Source: Acidipropionibacterium virtanenii
GTDB lineage: Bacteria > Actinomycetota > Actinomycetes > Propionibacteriales > Propionibacteriaceae
Assembly: GCF_003325455.1 (NCBI RefSeq)
Contig: NZ_CP025198.1
Location: 1,178,001 to 1,242,000 of the forward strand
Direction: 5' to 3'
Length of the DNA: 64,000 nucleotides
Part shown: piece after piece, positions 1 through 8,703 of the stretch
How the letters are laid out: every line of letters starts with the position of its first letter
How positions within the stretch are numbered: position 1 is the first letter of the stretch
Program-made: the position numbers and the translations under genes
Notes under the pieces: generated by a model
What the model saw: only the letters and a program-made list of their open reading frames with translations
What the model was told of the DNA's origin: nothing
Database searches by the model: none

Positions 1-864
1 GGCGATCGCCGTGCCCAGACCCGAGCCGACTCCCAGCCCGAAGGTGTTGCCGGCATGGAACCTCTTGGTGGTACGGGCCTCGGCGGTGCTGTCGAAGGTG
101 CCGGCCGGGAATCCGGCGACCACCTGCAGTGGATCGTCCGCGGGGACCATTCCGGCATCGAAGCTCCCGGTGGAGCCGGAGCTCGTGGCGTCGCACGGGT
201 CCCCGTCATTGAAGCAGGCCACCTTCTTGAGGCCGGTGGGTCCTGTGACGGTCACCTTGGCGCTGTCCATCGGCACGTCGAATCCGTTGAAGACCTGCCA
301 GTTGACCTCGTCCATGCCGCTCTGCGGATTCTTCAAAGAGATGAGCCCGTGCACGGTGAAGGAGATCCGATAGCGCTGAACCCCGGTGAACTCCCGGCCC
401 TCGGAGCCGAGACGGATCATCATGGCGCCGCTCTCATTCTTGGTCTCGACCGTGGCGTCGGCCCCCGACGGACTGGAGGCCCTGATGTCGGAGTAGTCGA
501 TCATCCGCCAGTGGTCGGGATCGTCGGTGAGCTTCTGGCGTGTGGAGAAGGTGATGTAAGGGCCGTGCCCCTCGTCGTCGGCGAAGTCGAAGGCCATGTC
601 GAGGGTCACGTGGGCGTCGCCGCTCTTGTCGACCTGGGCCTTGAGGTCATAGCTGGGGATGTTCCAGCTCGACGGGGTGTCGTCATCGGCCCGGGCGGGG
701 ACGGTGCCCTGGACGGTCACCGCCGACAGCATCACCAGGACCAGGCAGGCCAGTGCTGCCAGTAGTCGCCGGCCCGGGCGGGCGGAACGCCTCGCCCTTC
801 CAGTGGTGGGCGATTCCGCTGGTCGCAGTGGATTCGGAGGGTGGGGAAGCGGGGCACTGCTCAT
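1..864 (-). CDS. DUF2207-type exported membrane protein, N-terminal part
   Basis: Reading from ATG at 864 down to the window edge gives 288 uninterrupted residues; the C-terminus lies outside the window. Residues 1-30 are basic and proline-rich, followed by a hydrophobic stretch (LLAALACLVLVMLSAV) that looks like a signal peptide or signal anchor. An extracytoplasmic region follows, with patterns such as SYDLKAQVDKSGDAHV and YRISFTVHGL that resemble the N-terminal domain of DUF2207 predicted membrane proteins. Function in that family is unknown. The start is supported by TATTGT at 871-876, exactly -12 to -7 from the ATG, as expected for a leaderless transcript. Family assignment is by pattern recognition only. 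Confidence 0.75.
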   Translation of the reverse strand, partial: MSSAPLPHPPNPLRPAESPTTGRARRSARPGRRLLAALACLVLVMLSAVTVQGTVPARADDDTPSSWNIPSYDLKAQVDKSGDAHVTLDMAFDFADDEGHGPYITFSTRQKLTDDPDHWRMIDYSDIRASSPSGADATVETKNESGAMMIRLGSEGREFTGVQRYRISFTVHGLISLKNPQSGMDEVNWQVFNGFDVPMDSAKVTVTGPTGLKKVACFNDGDPCDATSSGSTGSFDAGMVPADDPLQVVAGFPAGTFDSTAEARTTKRFHAGNTFGLGVGSGLGTAIA

Positions 865-910
865 GCCCCCACAATACGGAATGCCGGGCCACGACTCGAC
901 TGTCCAGGCT

Positions 911-2596
911 TCAGCGGTCGGAGACCGAAGGTACTCCCAGCGCCTGTGCCATCTCCGAGCGGAGAGTCGCCAGACTCTCGTCGGCGCCCCGCTTGGCGGC
1001 TGCCAGGTCGTCACGGGTCTTCTCGGGGGAGTGATGGACCTCCAGGTAGACCTTGAGCTTGGGCTCGGTGCCTGAGGGGCGCGCCACGACGTGGACGTTG
1101 TCGGCGGTCAGCTCGATGGCGTTCTGAGTCGGCAGACCGGATCCGTTGTCCGGATCGGACAGGTCGCGGACGCTCACCGGCTGTCCCAGCAGCTGAGGGG
1201 GCGGGGTCTGGCGCAGTCGATCCATGGCGGCGGTGATGAGCGAAAGGTCGGCGACCCGGACGGCCAGCTGGGAGGTGCGGTGCAGTCCGTGCTCCAGCCA
1301 GATCTCGTCCAGGCGGCTCCCGATCGAGGAGCCGGCGGCGCGGAGCCGGGCGGCCAGCGACCAGATGATCGACAGGGCGGTGATGCCGTCCTTGTCGGGC
1401 ACCTTCTCGGGGTCGCAGCAGTAGCCGATGGCCTCCTCGTAGCCGTAGACCAGCCCGGGGACCCGGCCGATCCACTTGAATCCGGTCAGTGTGACAGCGT
1501 GCGGGCGTCCGGCCTTCGCGGCCATCCGCGCCAGGCACGTTGAGGAGACCACGGAGTTCGCGTAGACGCCGTCGACGCCGCGGTCCAGGAAATCGGCGCC
1601 GATGAGGGTGCCCAGCTCATCGCCGGTGAGCATCCGCCAGGCGCCGTCGACGGGGGCGGCGACGGCGCACCGGTCGGCGTCGGGATCGCTGGCGATCACC
1701 ACATCGGCGTCGCTGCGCCGGGCCAGGTCGAGGGCGAGGTCCAGCGCCCCCGGCTCCTCGGGGTTGGGGAATCCGACGGTGGGGAAGTCCGGATCGGGGT
1801 CCAGCTGCTCGGGGACGCCGGTGAAGGGGCTCAGCCCGGCGCGGTCGACGAGGCGCCGGACGATCCTGGTGCCCACTCCGTGCATGGCGGTGTAGACCCA
1901 GTTCAGCTCGGCGGGCGCGTCATCGGGGATCAGGGAGGCTGCCCGGGCGACGTAGGCGTCGATGAGTCCGGAGCCGATGAGTTCGATGTCCTGGCCGCGG
2001 GGGATCTCGGAGACCGGACGGGACGCGGCCTTGCTGATCCGGCCGGCGATCTCGGCGTCGGTGGGTGGGATGATCTGGGATCCGTCGCCCAGATACACCT
2101 TGTAGCCGTTGTCGGCCGGCGGATTGTGGGAGGCGGTGACCATCACCGCGGCGATGGCTCCGAAATGCCGGATGCCGAAGGCGGTGACCGGGGTGGGGAT
2201 CGCGGAGTCGGCCAGCAGGGCGTGGAATCCGGCGCCGGCCATGATCTCGGCGGTGTCACGGGCGAAGACGTCTGAGTTGTGCCTGGCGTCGAAGCCGACG
2301 ACGACGGCCCCGTCGTCGTGGCCGTGATCGTGGAGCCAGGCGGCGAACCCGGCGGCGGCGCGCTGCACGACGACCCGATTCATCCGTGCCGGTCCCGGCC
2401 CCAGCGCGGCGCGCAGCCCCGCGGTGCCGAAGGACAACGGGCCCGCGAAGGCCTCGTTGATCCGATCGGCGGCCTCCTGGTCGTCGGTCGCGGCGCGTGC
2501 GCGCAGTCCGGCGAGTTCGGCGCGGGTGGCCGGGTCGGGATCCTGGGCGATCCAGTCGTCGACCTCGGCGAGTCGTTGCGCGGACAGCAGTGTCAT
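911..2596 (-). CDS. Phosphoglucomutase/phosphomannomutase (alpha-D-phosphohexomutase)
   Basis: 561 residues, normal for the actinobacterial PmmB/Pgm group. It interconverts hexose 1- and 6-phosphates in the cytosol. The phosphoserine loop TASHNP lies near residue 155, the metal-binding DPDADRC loop and the sugar-specificity segment GYEEAIG follow, and the C-terminal RPSGTEPK phosphate-binding loop is intact. An upstream GTG at 2635 overlaps the purine nucleoside phosphorylase stop, but the ATG at 2596 is preferred because AAGGAA lies about 8 nt before it and the protein then begins MTLLSAQRLAEV. It is directly downstream of the phosphorylase and probably cotranscribed, the same pairing I recall for deoD-pmmB in M. 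tuberculosis, consistent with conversion of pentose or hexose phosphates released in nucleoside salvage. Exact substrate preference cannot be read from sequence. Confidence 0.9.
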   Translation of the reverse strand: MTLLSAQRLAEVDDWIAQDPDPATRAELAGLRARAATDDQEAADRINEAFAGPLSFGTAGLRAALGPGPARMNRVVVQRAAAGFAAWLHDHGHDDGAVVVGFDARHNSDVFARDTAEIMAGAGFHALLADSAIPTPVTAFGIRHFGAIAAVMVTASHNPPADNGYKVYLGDGSQIIPPTDAEIAGRISKAASRPVSEIPRGQDIELIGSGLIDAYVARAASLIPDDAPAELNWVYTAMHGVGTRIVRRLVDRAGLSPFTGVPEQLDPDPDFPTVGFPNPEEPGALDLALDLARRSDADVVIASDPDADRCAVAAPVDGAWRMLTGDELGTLIGADFLDRGVDGVYANSVVSSTCLARMAAKAGRPHAVTLTGFKWIGRVPGLVYGYEEAIGYCCDPEKVPDKDGITALSIIWSLAARLRAAGSSIGSRLDEIWLEHGLHRTSQLAVRVADLSLITAAMDRLRQTPPPQLLGQPVSVRDLSDPDNGSGLPTQNAIELTADNVHVVARPSGTEPKLKVYLEVHHSPEKTRDDLAAAKRGADESLATLRSEMAQALGVPSVSDR

Positions 2597-2631
2597 GGCG
2601 TTCCTTCCGGAGATGGGGAGGCGGGGAGCCG

Positions 2632-3447
2632 TCACAGGGAGACGATCAGCCGGGAGAGCAGGTCGGCCAGCCGGGAGGCCGCCGCCTGCCCGGCCGCCAG
2701 CACCTCCTGGTGGTTCAGCGGTTCTGAGGAGATGCCGGCGGCCGGGTTCGTCACCAGGGACAGCCCGAGCAGCTCCATGCCCGCCTGACGTGCGGCGATG
2801 GCCTCCAGGACGGTGGACATCCCGACCAGATCCGCACCGAGCAGTCCCGCCATCCTGACCTCTGCCGGAGTCTCGTACTGAGGGCCGTGGAACTGGGCGT
2901 AGACGCCGGTGGGGAGGTCCGGCTCCACCTCATGCGCCAGGCCGATGAGGCGCGGGGCCCAGGTCGAGGACATGTCGATGAACGTCGCTCCGCGCAGCGG
3001 GGTGGCTCCTGACAGGTTGATGTGGTCCCTGATGGCGACCACGGTGCCGGGCGCCCATTCGCGGTGCAGGCCTCCGCAACCATTGGTGAGCACCATCGTG
3101 GTGGCGCCCAGTCGGGCCAGGGTCCGGACCCCGTGCACCACTGGATCCACGCCCCGGCCCTCGTACAGGTGGGTGCGTCCGGTGAGGACGACGGCCGTCC
3201 GGCTCGTCCTGGTGCGCACGGCCCGCAACTCTCCGCCGTGCCCGGCGACCACCGGTGCGCTGAATCCGGGCAGGTCTGCCAGCGGCACCGAGCCGAGATG
3301 ATCGCCGAGACGGTCGGCCCCGGCGGACCATCCTGATCCCAGCACCAGGCCGATATCGGCGCCGTCGATACCCAGCCGGTCCGTGACCGCACGTGCGGCC
3401 CGGTCGGCGACGGCCCAGGGGTCGCTGAAGTCCTCGTCAGAGCTCAT
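2632..3447 (-). CDS. punA: Purine-nucleoside phosphorylase
   Basis: 271 residues, typical of the trimeric (class I) purine nucleoside phosphorylases that split inosine or guanosine with phosphate into base and ribose 1-phosphate. Visible signatures are VLGSGWS near the N-terminus, the NGCGGL segment, the substrate-binding YAQFHGPQYETPAE stretch, GADLVGMSTVLEA, and the base-contacting VTNPAAG. It leads a two-gene minus-strand unit with the phosphohexomutase. TAGAGT at 3454-3459 ends 6 nt before the ATG, so a leaderless mRNA is likely. Confidence 0.93.
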   Translation of the reverse strand: MSSDEDFSDPWAVADRAARAVTDRLGIDGADIGLVLGSGWSAGADRLGDHLGSVPLADLPGFSAPVVAGHGGELRAVRTRTSRTAVVLTGRTHLYEGRGVDPVVHGVRTLARLGATTMVLTNGCGGLHREWAPGTVVAIRDHINLSGATPLRGATFIDMSSTWAPRLIGLAHEVEPDLPTGVYAQFHGPQYETPAEVRMAGLLGADLVGMSTVLEAIAARQAGMELLGLSLVTNPAAGISSEPLNHQEVLAAGQAAASRLADLLSRLIVSL

Positions 3448-3453
3448 GCGGCA

Positions 3454-3626
3454 ACTCTATGGCCCCTCGAGCGTGGGCGTCCGGAGACTCTCTCGCGTGA
3501 CGGCGTACTCAATGTGGCACGGACCCGTCCGGCGGACGCATCGCGAGCCGTCGGCGCCGCTGTGCGCCACATTGGGACCGGAGAAGGCTGGGACCGACCG
3601 GAGAGGGATGCCGGGCATGCCAGAAT
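3454..3626. promoter_or_regulatory. Divergent leaderless promoters of punA and lpdA
   Basis: Two -10-like hexamers flank this gap. TAGAGT (3459 to 3454, minus) ends 6 nt before the punA ATG. CAGAAT (3621-3626, plus) ends 6 nt before the lpdA GTG. No Shine-Dalgarno sequence precedes either start. The space between them contains an inverted repeat listed separately. Promoter activity is inferred from position and consensus. Confidence 0.55.
3510..3576. repeat. CCAATGTGGCGC inverted repeat, copy 1
   Basis: Left arm CAATGTGGCAC at 3510-3520; right arm GTGCGCCACATTGGG at 3562-3576, its near reverse complement, about 42 nt apart. The right arm extends outward as the complement of GGTCCCAATGTGGCGCACAGCGGC, which is shared with copies 3 and 4. 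It sits between divergent genes. Confidence 0.7.
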
Positions 3627-3632
3627 GTCGCC

Positions 3633-5027
3633 GTGACTTCCATGGTGATCATCGGGGGCGGGCCCGGCGGCTACGAGGCCGCGATGGTGGCGGCCGGATA
3701 CGGCGTCGATGTGGTTCTGGTGGAGAGACTGCGGGTCGGTGGCGCAGCAGTCCTCACCGACTGCGTACCGTCGAAGACACTCATCGCCACCGCTGAGCTG
3801 ATGGAGATGATCCGGCGCGCTCCCGAACTCGGGCTGCGCACCCGCGGCTCCTCCGCCCGCCCGGAGGAGGACGTCGAGGTGGACCTGGGGGCCGTGAATG
3901 CCAGGGTCGGCCGGTTGGCCGCCGCCCAATGCGATGACATCGCCGCCCGGCTCGATCAGATGGGGGTCAGCGTCGTCACCGGAACGGCTCGGCTCGCCGG
4001 GTCCGGAGCGGTCGAGGTGACGACCGGGGGCGAGGTTCGCCGGTTCGAGGCGGATCTGATCCTGGTGGCCACCGGGACCACGCCCAGGGAACTGCCCGGG
4101 GCGCCGTGCGACGGTGAGCGGATCCTCAACTGGAAGCAGCTCTACGGACTGTCTGAGCGCCCCGAGCATCTCATCGTCGTCGGTTCCGGGGTGACCGGGG
4201 CGGAGTTCGCCTCCGCCTACGACTCCCTCGGCTGCAAGGTCACCCTGGTGTCCTCCCGCGACCAGGTGCTGCCGGGGGAGGATCCCGATGCCGCGGCGGT
4301 GCTCCAGAGGGTCTTCGAGGAGCGTGGGATGACTGTCCTGTCGCGGTCGCGGGCGGTATCGGTCACTCGCCGTACAGATGCGGTCGAGGTGGGGCTCTCG
4401 GACGGTCGTATCGTGGCGGGTTCGCACTGCCTGATGGCAGTGGGATCGGAACCGAACACGACCGGGATCGGCCTGAAGGAGGCCGGCGTGGGGCTCGACG
4501 ATCGCGGGCGGATCCGGGTCGACGGCGTCTCGCGGACCAGCGTCCCCGGGATCTACGCCGCAGGGGACTGCACCGGGGTGCTGGCACTGGCCTCGGTCGC
4601 GGCCATGCAGGGCAGGATCGCGATCTGGCATGCGCTCGGAAGGGCGGTCCAGCCACTGGACCTTCGTCTGGTGGCCTCCAACGTCTTCACCTCTCCGGAG
4701 ATCGCCACGGTGGGGGTGGGCCAGCGCTCGGTGGACTCCGGAGAGGTCGAGGCGCGGTCGGTGACCGTGCCGCTGCCGAGGAATCCGCGGGCGAAGATGC
4801 AGGGCATCACCGACGGATTCGTGAAGCTGTTCTGCAGGCCCGCGACCGGCAACATCATCGGAGGCGTCGTCGTGGCGCCTCATGCCTCCGAACTCATCCA
4901 TCCGGTGTCGATCGCAGTGGCGGAGCGCATCCCCGTGGACGCCTTCCAGCACGACTTCACGGTGTACCCGTCGATATCGGGATCCGTCTCAGAGGCTGCC
5001 CGGCTGCTCGCGGGCGGCCTCGGCTGA
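3633..5027 (+). CDS. lpdA: LpdA-like NAD(P)H quinone reductase (flavoprotein disulfide reductase family)
   Basis: 464 residues. The N-terminal FAD-binding VIIGGGPGGYEAA, a central NAD(P)-binding VVGSGVTGAEFA and a third FAD motif GIYAAGDCTG give the pyridine nucleotide-disulfide oxidoreductase fold, followed by the dimerisation domain. The redox CxxxxC motif is incomplete: the segment GGAAVLTDCVPSK retains C44 but has Ala at position 39. M. tuberculosis LpdA (Rv3303c) shows the same loss and acts as a quinone reductase rather than a lipoamide dehydrogenase, so that function is inferred here. GTG start with CAGAAT at -12 to -7 and no ribosome binding site, so probably leaderless. Confidence 0.88.
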   Translation: MTSMVIIGGGPGGYEAAMVAAGYGVDVVLVERLRVGGAAVLTDCVPSKTLIATAELMEMIRRAPELGLRTRGSSARPEEDVEVDLGAVNARVGRLAAAQCDDIAARLDQMGVSVVTGTARLAGSGAVEVTTGGEVRRFEADLILVATGTTPRELPGAPCDGERILNWKQLYGLSERPEHLIVVGSGVTGAEFASAYDSLGCKVTLVSSRDQVLPGEDPDAAAVLQRVFEERGMTVLSRSRAVSVTRRTDAVEVGLSDGRIVAGSHCLMAVGSEPNTTGIGLKEAGVGLDDRGRIRVDGVSRTSVPGIYAAGDCTGVLALASVAAMQGRIAIWHALGRAVQPLDLRLVASNVFTSPEIATVGVGQRSVDSGEVEARSVTVPLPRNPRAKMQGITDGFVKLFCRPATGNIIGGVVVAPHASELIHPVSIAVAERIPVDAFQHDFTVYPSISGSVSEAARLLAGGLG

Positions 5028-5051
5028 GCCGGGGGTCGGGGTTCGAGGGGG

Positions 5052-5786
5052 TCAGGGGCCCATCGGGCCGTCGTCGAACAGGGCGGAGAAGAGCCCCAGT
5101 CCGAGGATGCCCAGTCCGCCGACGGCGAGCCCGTTCATCACGGGGCTCTGTTCATAGCGGTGGTAGTAGCCGCGCACCCATGGCGCGTAGTCGTTCCCGG
5201 CCTCCCAGTAGGGCACCTGGTGGCCCTCCATGGCGACGGTGCGGATCCACGGCGAGCGGCCCTGCTGGATCCGGGCGGCATCGGCGGCGCAGGCGGGAAC
5301 CTTGCGCGCCACCCCGCCCTCAGGCGACCACATGACTTCGGTCGTCGAGGGGCCGTGGGCGGGGTCGAAGAAGCACGGCGGGCGCATCTCGGGGACCGGT
5401 TCGCCGGCTTCGCGGGCCTTGACGCAGGCCACCGCGTGACGCCCCTCCTCGAGGGCCTCGGTGACCAGGGTGATGTTGCCGGTGCCGGGATCGGAGAGCA
5501 TCAGGTCCTTGGCGCGGTCGTAGCAGTCGAGGGCTCGCTTCCAGTCGTCGCGCGCCTCGGGGGAGAGGTCCTCGGCCCCGACCTCGAGATCCAGCTCGCG
5601 CAGACTCTCCCCGAAGGCCGTGACATCGGCCTCGGTGTCTTTGCGCATCTGGTTGACGCGGGACTCGATCGCTTTGGCCCGTCGGGCCTCCACCTCGCGC
5701 GCCTGCTTCTGAGCGCGCGACATGGCGGCCATGGTCGCGACAAGCCCCACCATGAACATGGCGAGCAGGACGAGATTCCCAAGCAT
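5052..5786 (-). CDS. Membrane-anchored protein of unknown function
   Basis: 244 residues. The first about 20 residues form a transmembrane segment. A charged, probably coiled-coil stretch follows (about 24-70, rich in Arg, Glu and Lys). A middle domain contains PCFFDPAHGPS and VPACAADA, a Cys-containing pattern I associate with uncharacterised actinobacterial membrane proteins. A second hydrophobic segment (GLAVGGLGILGLGLFSALF) lies near the C-terminus. No enzyme motif is recognisable. It is convergent with lpdA and stands alone. CAGGAT at 5793-5798 ends 6 nt before the ATG. Function unknown. Confidence 0.75.
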   Translation of the reverse strand: MLGNLVLLAMFMVGLVATMAAMSRAQKQAREVEARRAKAIESRVNQMRKDTEADVTAFGESLRELDLEVGAEDLSPEARDDWKRALDCYDRAKDLMLSDPGTGNITLVTEALEEGRHAVACVKAREAGEPVPEMRPPCFFDPAHGPSTTEVMWSPEGGVARKVPACAADAARIQQGRSPWIRTVAMEGHQVPYWEAGNDYAPWVRGYYHRYEQSPVMNGLAVGGLGILGLGLFSALFDDGPMGP

Positions 5787-6028
5787 GGTCCCATCCTGCC
5801 GTCAACAGCACCTGTGCTCAAGGTGAATGGCCCACAGCGGACTAATGATCACAGGAGCGCCACAGTGTTCAGCTCGATCTGTGAGGTTTCGCACTGCTGC
5901 GTAGTCGGCGAGCGCTGACCCGACCCGTTCGGGGAGGAAGGGTTTGGCCGTGGTCTCAGAGCCGCGCCGCAGCGCGTGGCCGGCGGCGCCCGTCCGGGCA
6001 CCCGGCTGAGCCGGCGCTCGAGGGGGTC

Positions 6029-6048
6029 AGCGAGCGCCTGCGCGAGCG
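6029..6048. repeat. GCGAGCG direct-repeat element, copy A
   Basis: AGCGAGCGCCTGCGCGAGCG, two GCGAGCG units 5 nt apart followed by GGAGGGG, lies in the 289-nt gap 5787-6075. The same core occurs at 37255 and 43984. A separate CCCGTTCGGGGAGGA string at about 5924-5938 matches the left flank of those copies. Nothing else is recognisable in the gap. Confidence 0.6.
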
Positions 6049-6075
6049 GAGGGGGAGTTGCCTTCCCCTTCTCGA

Positions 6076-7851
6076 CTACTCGGCGTCGACGATCTCGCAG
6101 ACCACCTCACCGCTGGCGACCGCGGCCCCGGGGTCGGCGATGAGGTTGCGGATCACTCCTGACCGGTGGGCGGTGAGGGGCTGCTCCATCTTCATCGCCT
6201 CCAGGACCACGACGAGGTCGCCCTCGTTGACCTGCTCGCCCTCGACGACCTCCACCTTGACGATCGTTCCCTGCATCGGCGATGCGAGTGTGTTGCCGCT
6301 GGGCTGGGCGGGGCGGTGACCGCCGTGAGAGCGCTTCCTGGGTCGCTGCGGCTTACTGCCGGGCACGGTGCGGGCCGCCTGGAGGGAGGCCGGGATGCGC
6401 ACCTCGACCCTCTTCCCGTTGACCTCCACGGCCACGGTGTGCGGGGGATCGATCTCCTCGGGATTGCCGAGCTCGCCGGTGTAGGCGTCGATCTCGTTGT
6501 TGAACTCGGTCTCGATCCAGTCGGTGAAGACACCGAAACTGCCGTCCTCAGCGGTGAACGCCGGGTCGCGGACCACGACGCGATGGAAGGCCACCACGGA
6601 GGGCATTCCCTCGACGCGCATCTCGTCGAGGGCCCGCCGGGCCCGTTCGAGCGCCTGCTGGCGGCTGCTGCCGGTGACGATGAGCTTGCCGATCAGGGAG
6701 TCGAAGGCGCCGGGCACCGTCATGCCCGTGTGATAGCCCTCATCGACCCGGACTCCGGGGCCGGTGGGGGGCACCCATGCGGTGAGGGTTCCCGGTGCGG
6801 GGATGAACCCGCGACCCGGATCCTCGGCGTTGATGCGGAACTCGATGGAGTGGCCGCGCAGCACGGGGTCGGCGTCGTCGAGGCGCCCACCCTCGGCGAC
6901 GTGGAACATGAGCCGGACCAGATCAGTTCCCGAGACCTCCTCGGAGACGGGATGCTCGACCTGGAGCCTGGTGTTCACCTCGAGGAAGCTGATGGTGCCG
7001 TCGCGCCCGACGAGGAACTCGCAGGTCCCGGCGCCGACGTACCCGGCCTCTTTGAGAATGGCCTTGGAGGACTGGTAGAGGCGCTCGGTCTGCTCGGGGG
7101 TCAGGAATGGCGCCGGGGCCTCCTCGACGAGCTTCTGGTGACGGCGCTGGAGGGAACAGTCGCGGGTCGAGATGATCTGCACGGTGCCGTACTGGTCGGC
7201 CAGGCACTGGGTCTCGACGTGTCTGGGCTTGTCGAGGTAGCGCTCGACGAAGCACTCTCCGCGACCGAAGGCGGTGACGGCCTCGCGCACCGCGGACTCA
7301 TAGAGATCCGCGACCTCATCCATGGTCCGTGCCACTTTGAGCCCGCGTCCGCCACCTCCGAATGCGGCCTTGATGGCGATCGGCAGCCCGTGCTCCTTCG
7401 CGAACTCGACGACCTCCTCGGCCCCGGACACCGGGTCGGGGGTGCCCGGCACCAGCGGGGCCCCCACCTTCTGGGCGATATGACGGGCCTGCACCTTGTC
7501 GCCCAGCGAGCGGATCGCCTCGGCGGGCGGGCCGATCCAGATCAGCCCGGCGTCGGTCACGGCCTGGGCGAAGTCGGCGTTCTCGGAGAGGAACCCGTAG
7601 CCGGGATGCACCGCATCGACCTCGGCGCGGCGTGCGACGTCGAGGATCTTGTCGATATCGAGGTAGGTCTGCGCGGGGGTGATGCCATTGAGGGCGTAGG
7701 CCTCGTCGGCGAGTTTCACGAAGAGTCCGTCGGCGTCGGAGTCCGCGTAGACGGCGACGCTGGTGATGCCGGCGTCTGCCGCTGCCCGGATGATGCGAAC
7801 CGCGATCTCTCCACGGTTGGCGACGAGCACACGGTGGATGGTCTGACCCAC
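6076..7851 (-). CDS. accA3: Acyl-CoA carboxylase alpha subunit (biotin carboxylase fused to biotin carboxyl carrier)
   Basis: 591 residues from a GTG at 7851. This start is preferred to the ATG at 7863 because GGAGG lies 5 nt before it and the protein then begins [19 protein letters not shown]. Order: biotin carboxylase N-domain, ATP-grasp core with the glycine-rich [10 protein letters not shown] loop, the [12 protein letters not shown] active-site segment, a basic linker, then a C-terminal lipoyl/biotinyl domain with the biotinylation site EAMKMEQ. It carboxylates its own biotin, which the AccD-type subunit at 13,991-15,565 transfers to an acyl-CoA, probably acetyl- or propionyl-CoA. Biotin would be attached by the ligase at 15,605. 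Alpha and beta chains lie about 6 kb apart, as in mycobacteria. Confidence 0.93.
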   Translation of the reverse strand: MGQTIHRVLVANRGEIAVRIIRAAADAGITSVAVYADSDADGLFVKLADEAYALNGITPAQTYLDIDKILDVARRAEVDAVHPGYGFLSENADFAQAVTDAGLIWIGPPAEAIRSLGDKVQARHIAQKVGAPLVPGTPDPVSGAEEVVEFAKEHGLPIAIKAAFGGGGRGLKVARTMDEVADLYESAVREAVTAFGRGECFVERYLDKPRHVETQCLADQYGTVQIISTRDCSLQRRHQKLVEEAPAPFLTPEQTERLYQSSKAILKEAGYVGAGTCEFLVGRDGTISFLEVNTRLQVEHPVSEEVSGTDLVRLMFHVAEGGRLDDADPVLRGHSIEFRINAEDPGRGFIPAPGTLTAWVPPTGPGVRVDEGYHTGMTVPGAFDSLIGKLIVTGSSRQQALERARRALDEMRVEGMPSVVAFHRVVVRDPAFTAEDGSFGVFTDWIETEFNNEIDAYTGELGNPEEIDPPHTVAVEVNGKRVEVRIPASLQAARTVPGSKPQRPRKRSHGGHRPAQPSGNTLASPMQGTIVKVEVVEGEQVNEGDLVVVLEAMKMEQPLTAHRSGVIRNLIADPGAAVASGEVVCEIVDAE

Positions 7852-7898
7852 GATTGCCTCCATTCTTCACGAATCCCTGCCGGGACGAGTCCATGTGG

Positions 7899-7904
7899 AG
7901 TCTA
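7899..7904 (-). promoter_or_regulatory. Putative -10 of the acyl-CoA carboxylase alpha gene
   Basis: TAGACT on the minus strand, about 50 nt before the GTG, leaves a leader carrying the GGAGG ribosome binding site. The -35 region of this promoter falls in the first AATGTGGCAC half-site (7919-7930) of the repeat described next, so that repeat could modulate it. Inference from position only. Confidence 0.4.
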
Positions 7905-7918
7905 GGGGCAGTTCGCCG

Positions 7919-8040
7919 CGAATGTGGCACAGCTCACGTTCGCAAGGTTCCGCGGGGCGTTGCCATCAGGTCCGAATGTGGCGCGGATGACGATTTCGGC
8001 TGCGGTTCCGGACGGTGTGGCCGGGTTCGTGCCACATCAG
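7919..8040. repeat. CCAATGTGGCGC inverted repeat, copy 2 (three half-sites)
   Basis: CGAATGTGGCAC at 7919-7930 and CGAATGTGGCGC at 7973-7984 are direct copies. GTGCCACATCAG at 8029-8040 is a degenerate inverted copy. Together they fill most of the 278-nt gap between the divergent carboxylase and Nudix genes. Confidence 0.6.
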
Positions 8041-8129
8041 GGTTCCCGCCGCACGGCATCGAGCGGAAGGAGTGGAGGGGCAGGACTGGAGTGTCAGGAC
8101 CTCGCGCGGCGTCCGGTAGCGTCTGCGCC

Positions 8130-8642
8130 ATGGCGACACCCGGATTCATCACCGACCTGCGCGAGGACATCGGGCACCGGGAGCTGTGGCTGTCGGGAGC
8201 CACGGCCACAGTGGTCCGCGACGGTGCGGGGGAGCCGGGCCGTGGCAAGGGCCGTGAGGTGCTCCTGGTGAGGCGCTCGGACAATGGTGCGTGGACGCCG
8301 GTGTGCGGCATCGTGGAACCGGGGGAGCTCCCCTCCGAGACGGTGGTGCGCGAGGCCCTTGAGGAGGCCCGGGTGCGGATCGAGGTGGTCCGCATGGTCC
8401 GGGTCTGCGTCTCCGGGCCTCTCGAGTACCCCAATGGCGATCGCTGCCGCTATCTGGACCACGACTTCCTGTGCCGCTGGGCCGGCGGCGAGGCGGGGGT
8501 CGGCGACGACGAGTCCACCGAGGTGCGGTGGTTCCCGGTCGGATCGCTTCCCGAGATGTCGGCTCGCCATGCCAGGAGGATCGAGGTGGCCCTGGACTCG
8601 GAAGGTCGCGACGGTGTCGTGATGGAGCATGATCCGCAGTGA
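8130..8642 (+). CDS. Nudix hydrolase (MutT-like)
   Basis: 170 residues. The Nudix box is intact: G-x5-E-x7-REAL-EE (GIVEPGE, then REALEEA), which binds the metal that cleaves nucleoside diphosphate-linked substrates. The flanking LLVRRSDNGAWTPV is typical of housecleaning Nudix enzymes. The ATG at 8130 is chosen because TAGCGT (8117-8122) lies 7 nt upstream, consistent with leaderless initiation; the open frame extends further upstream without coding character. The true substrate cannot be predicted. Confidence 0.85.
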   Translation: MATPGFITDLREDIGHRELWLSGATATVVRDGAGEPGRGKGREVLLVRRSDNGAWTPVCGIVEPGELPSETVVREALEEARVRIEVVRMVRVCVSGPLEYPNGDRCRYLDHDFLCRWAGGEAGVGDDESTEVRWFPVGSLPEMSARHARRIEVALDSEGRDGVVMEHDPQ

Positions 8643-8703
8643 CTCCCGTCCCGACGGTCGGGACGGGATGCGGGGCGCGCTCCGGGCGGGTAGAACTGGT
8701 GAG

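Noticed and set aside
3444-4952. 502-codon minus-strand open frame over lpdA
   Set aside because: No recognisable domain; the plus-strand frame carries three intact dinucleotide-binding motifs.
6166-7905. 579-codon plus-strand open frame opposite the carboxylase alpha chain
   Set aside because: Antisense shadow rich in Gly, Asp and Val; the minus frame has biotin carboxylase motifs and the biotinylation site.
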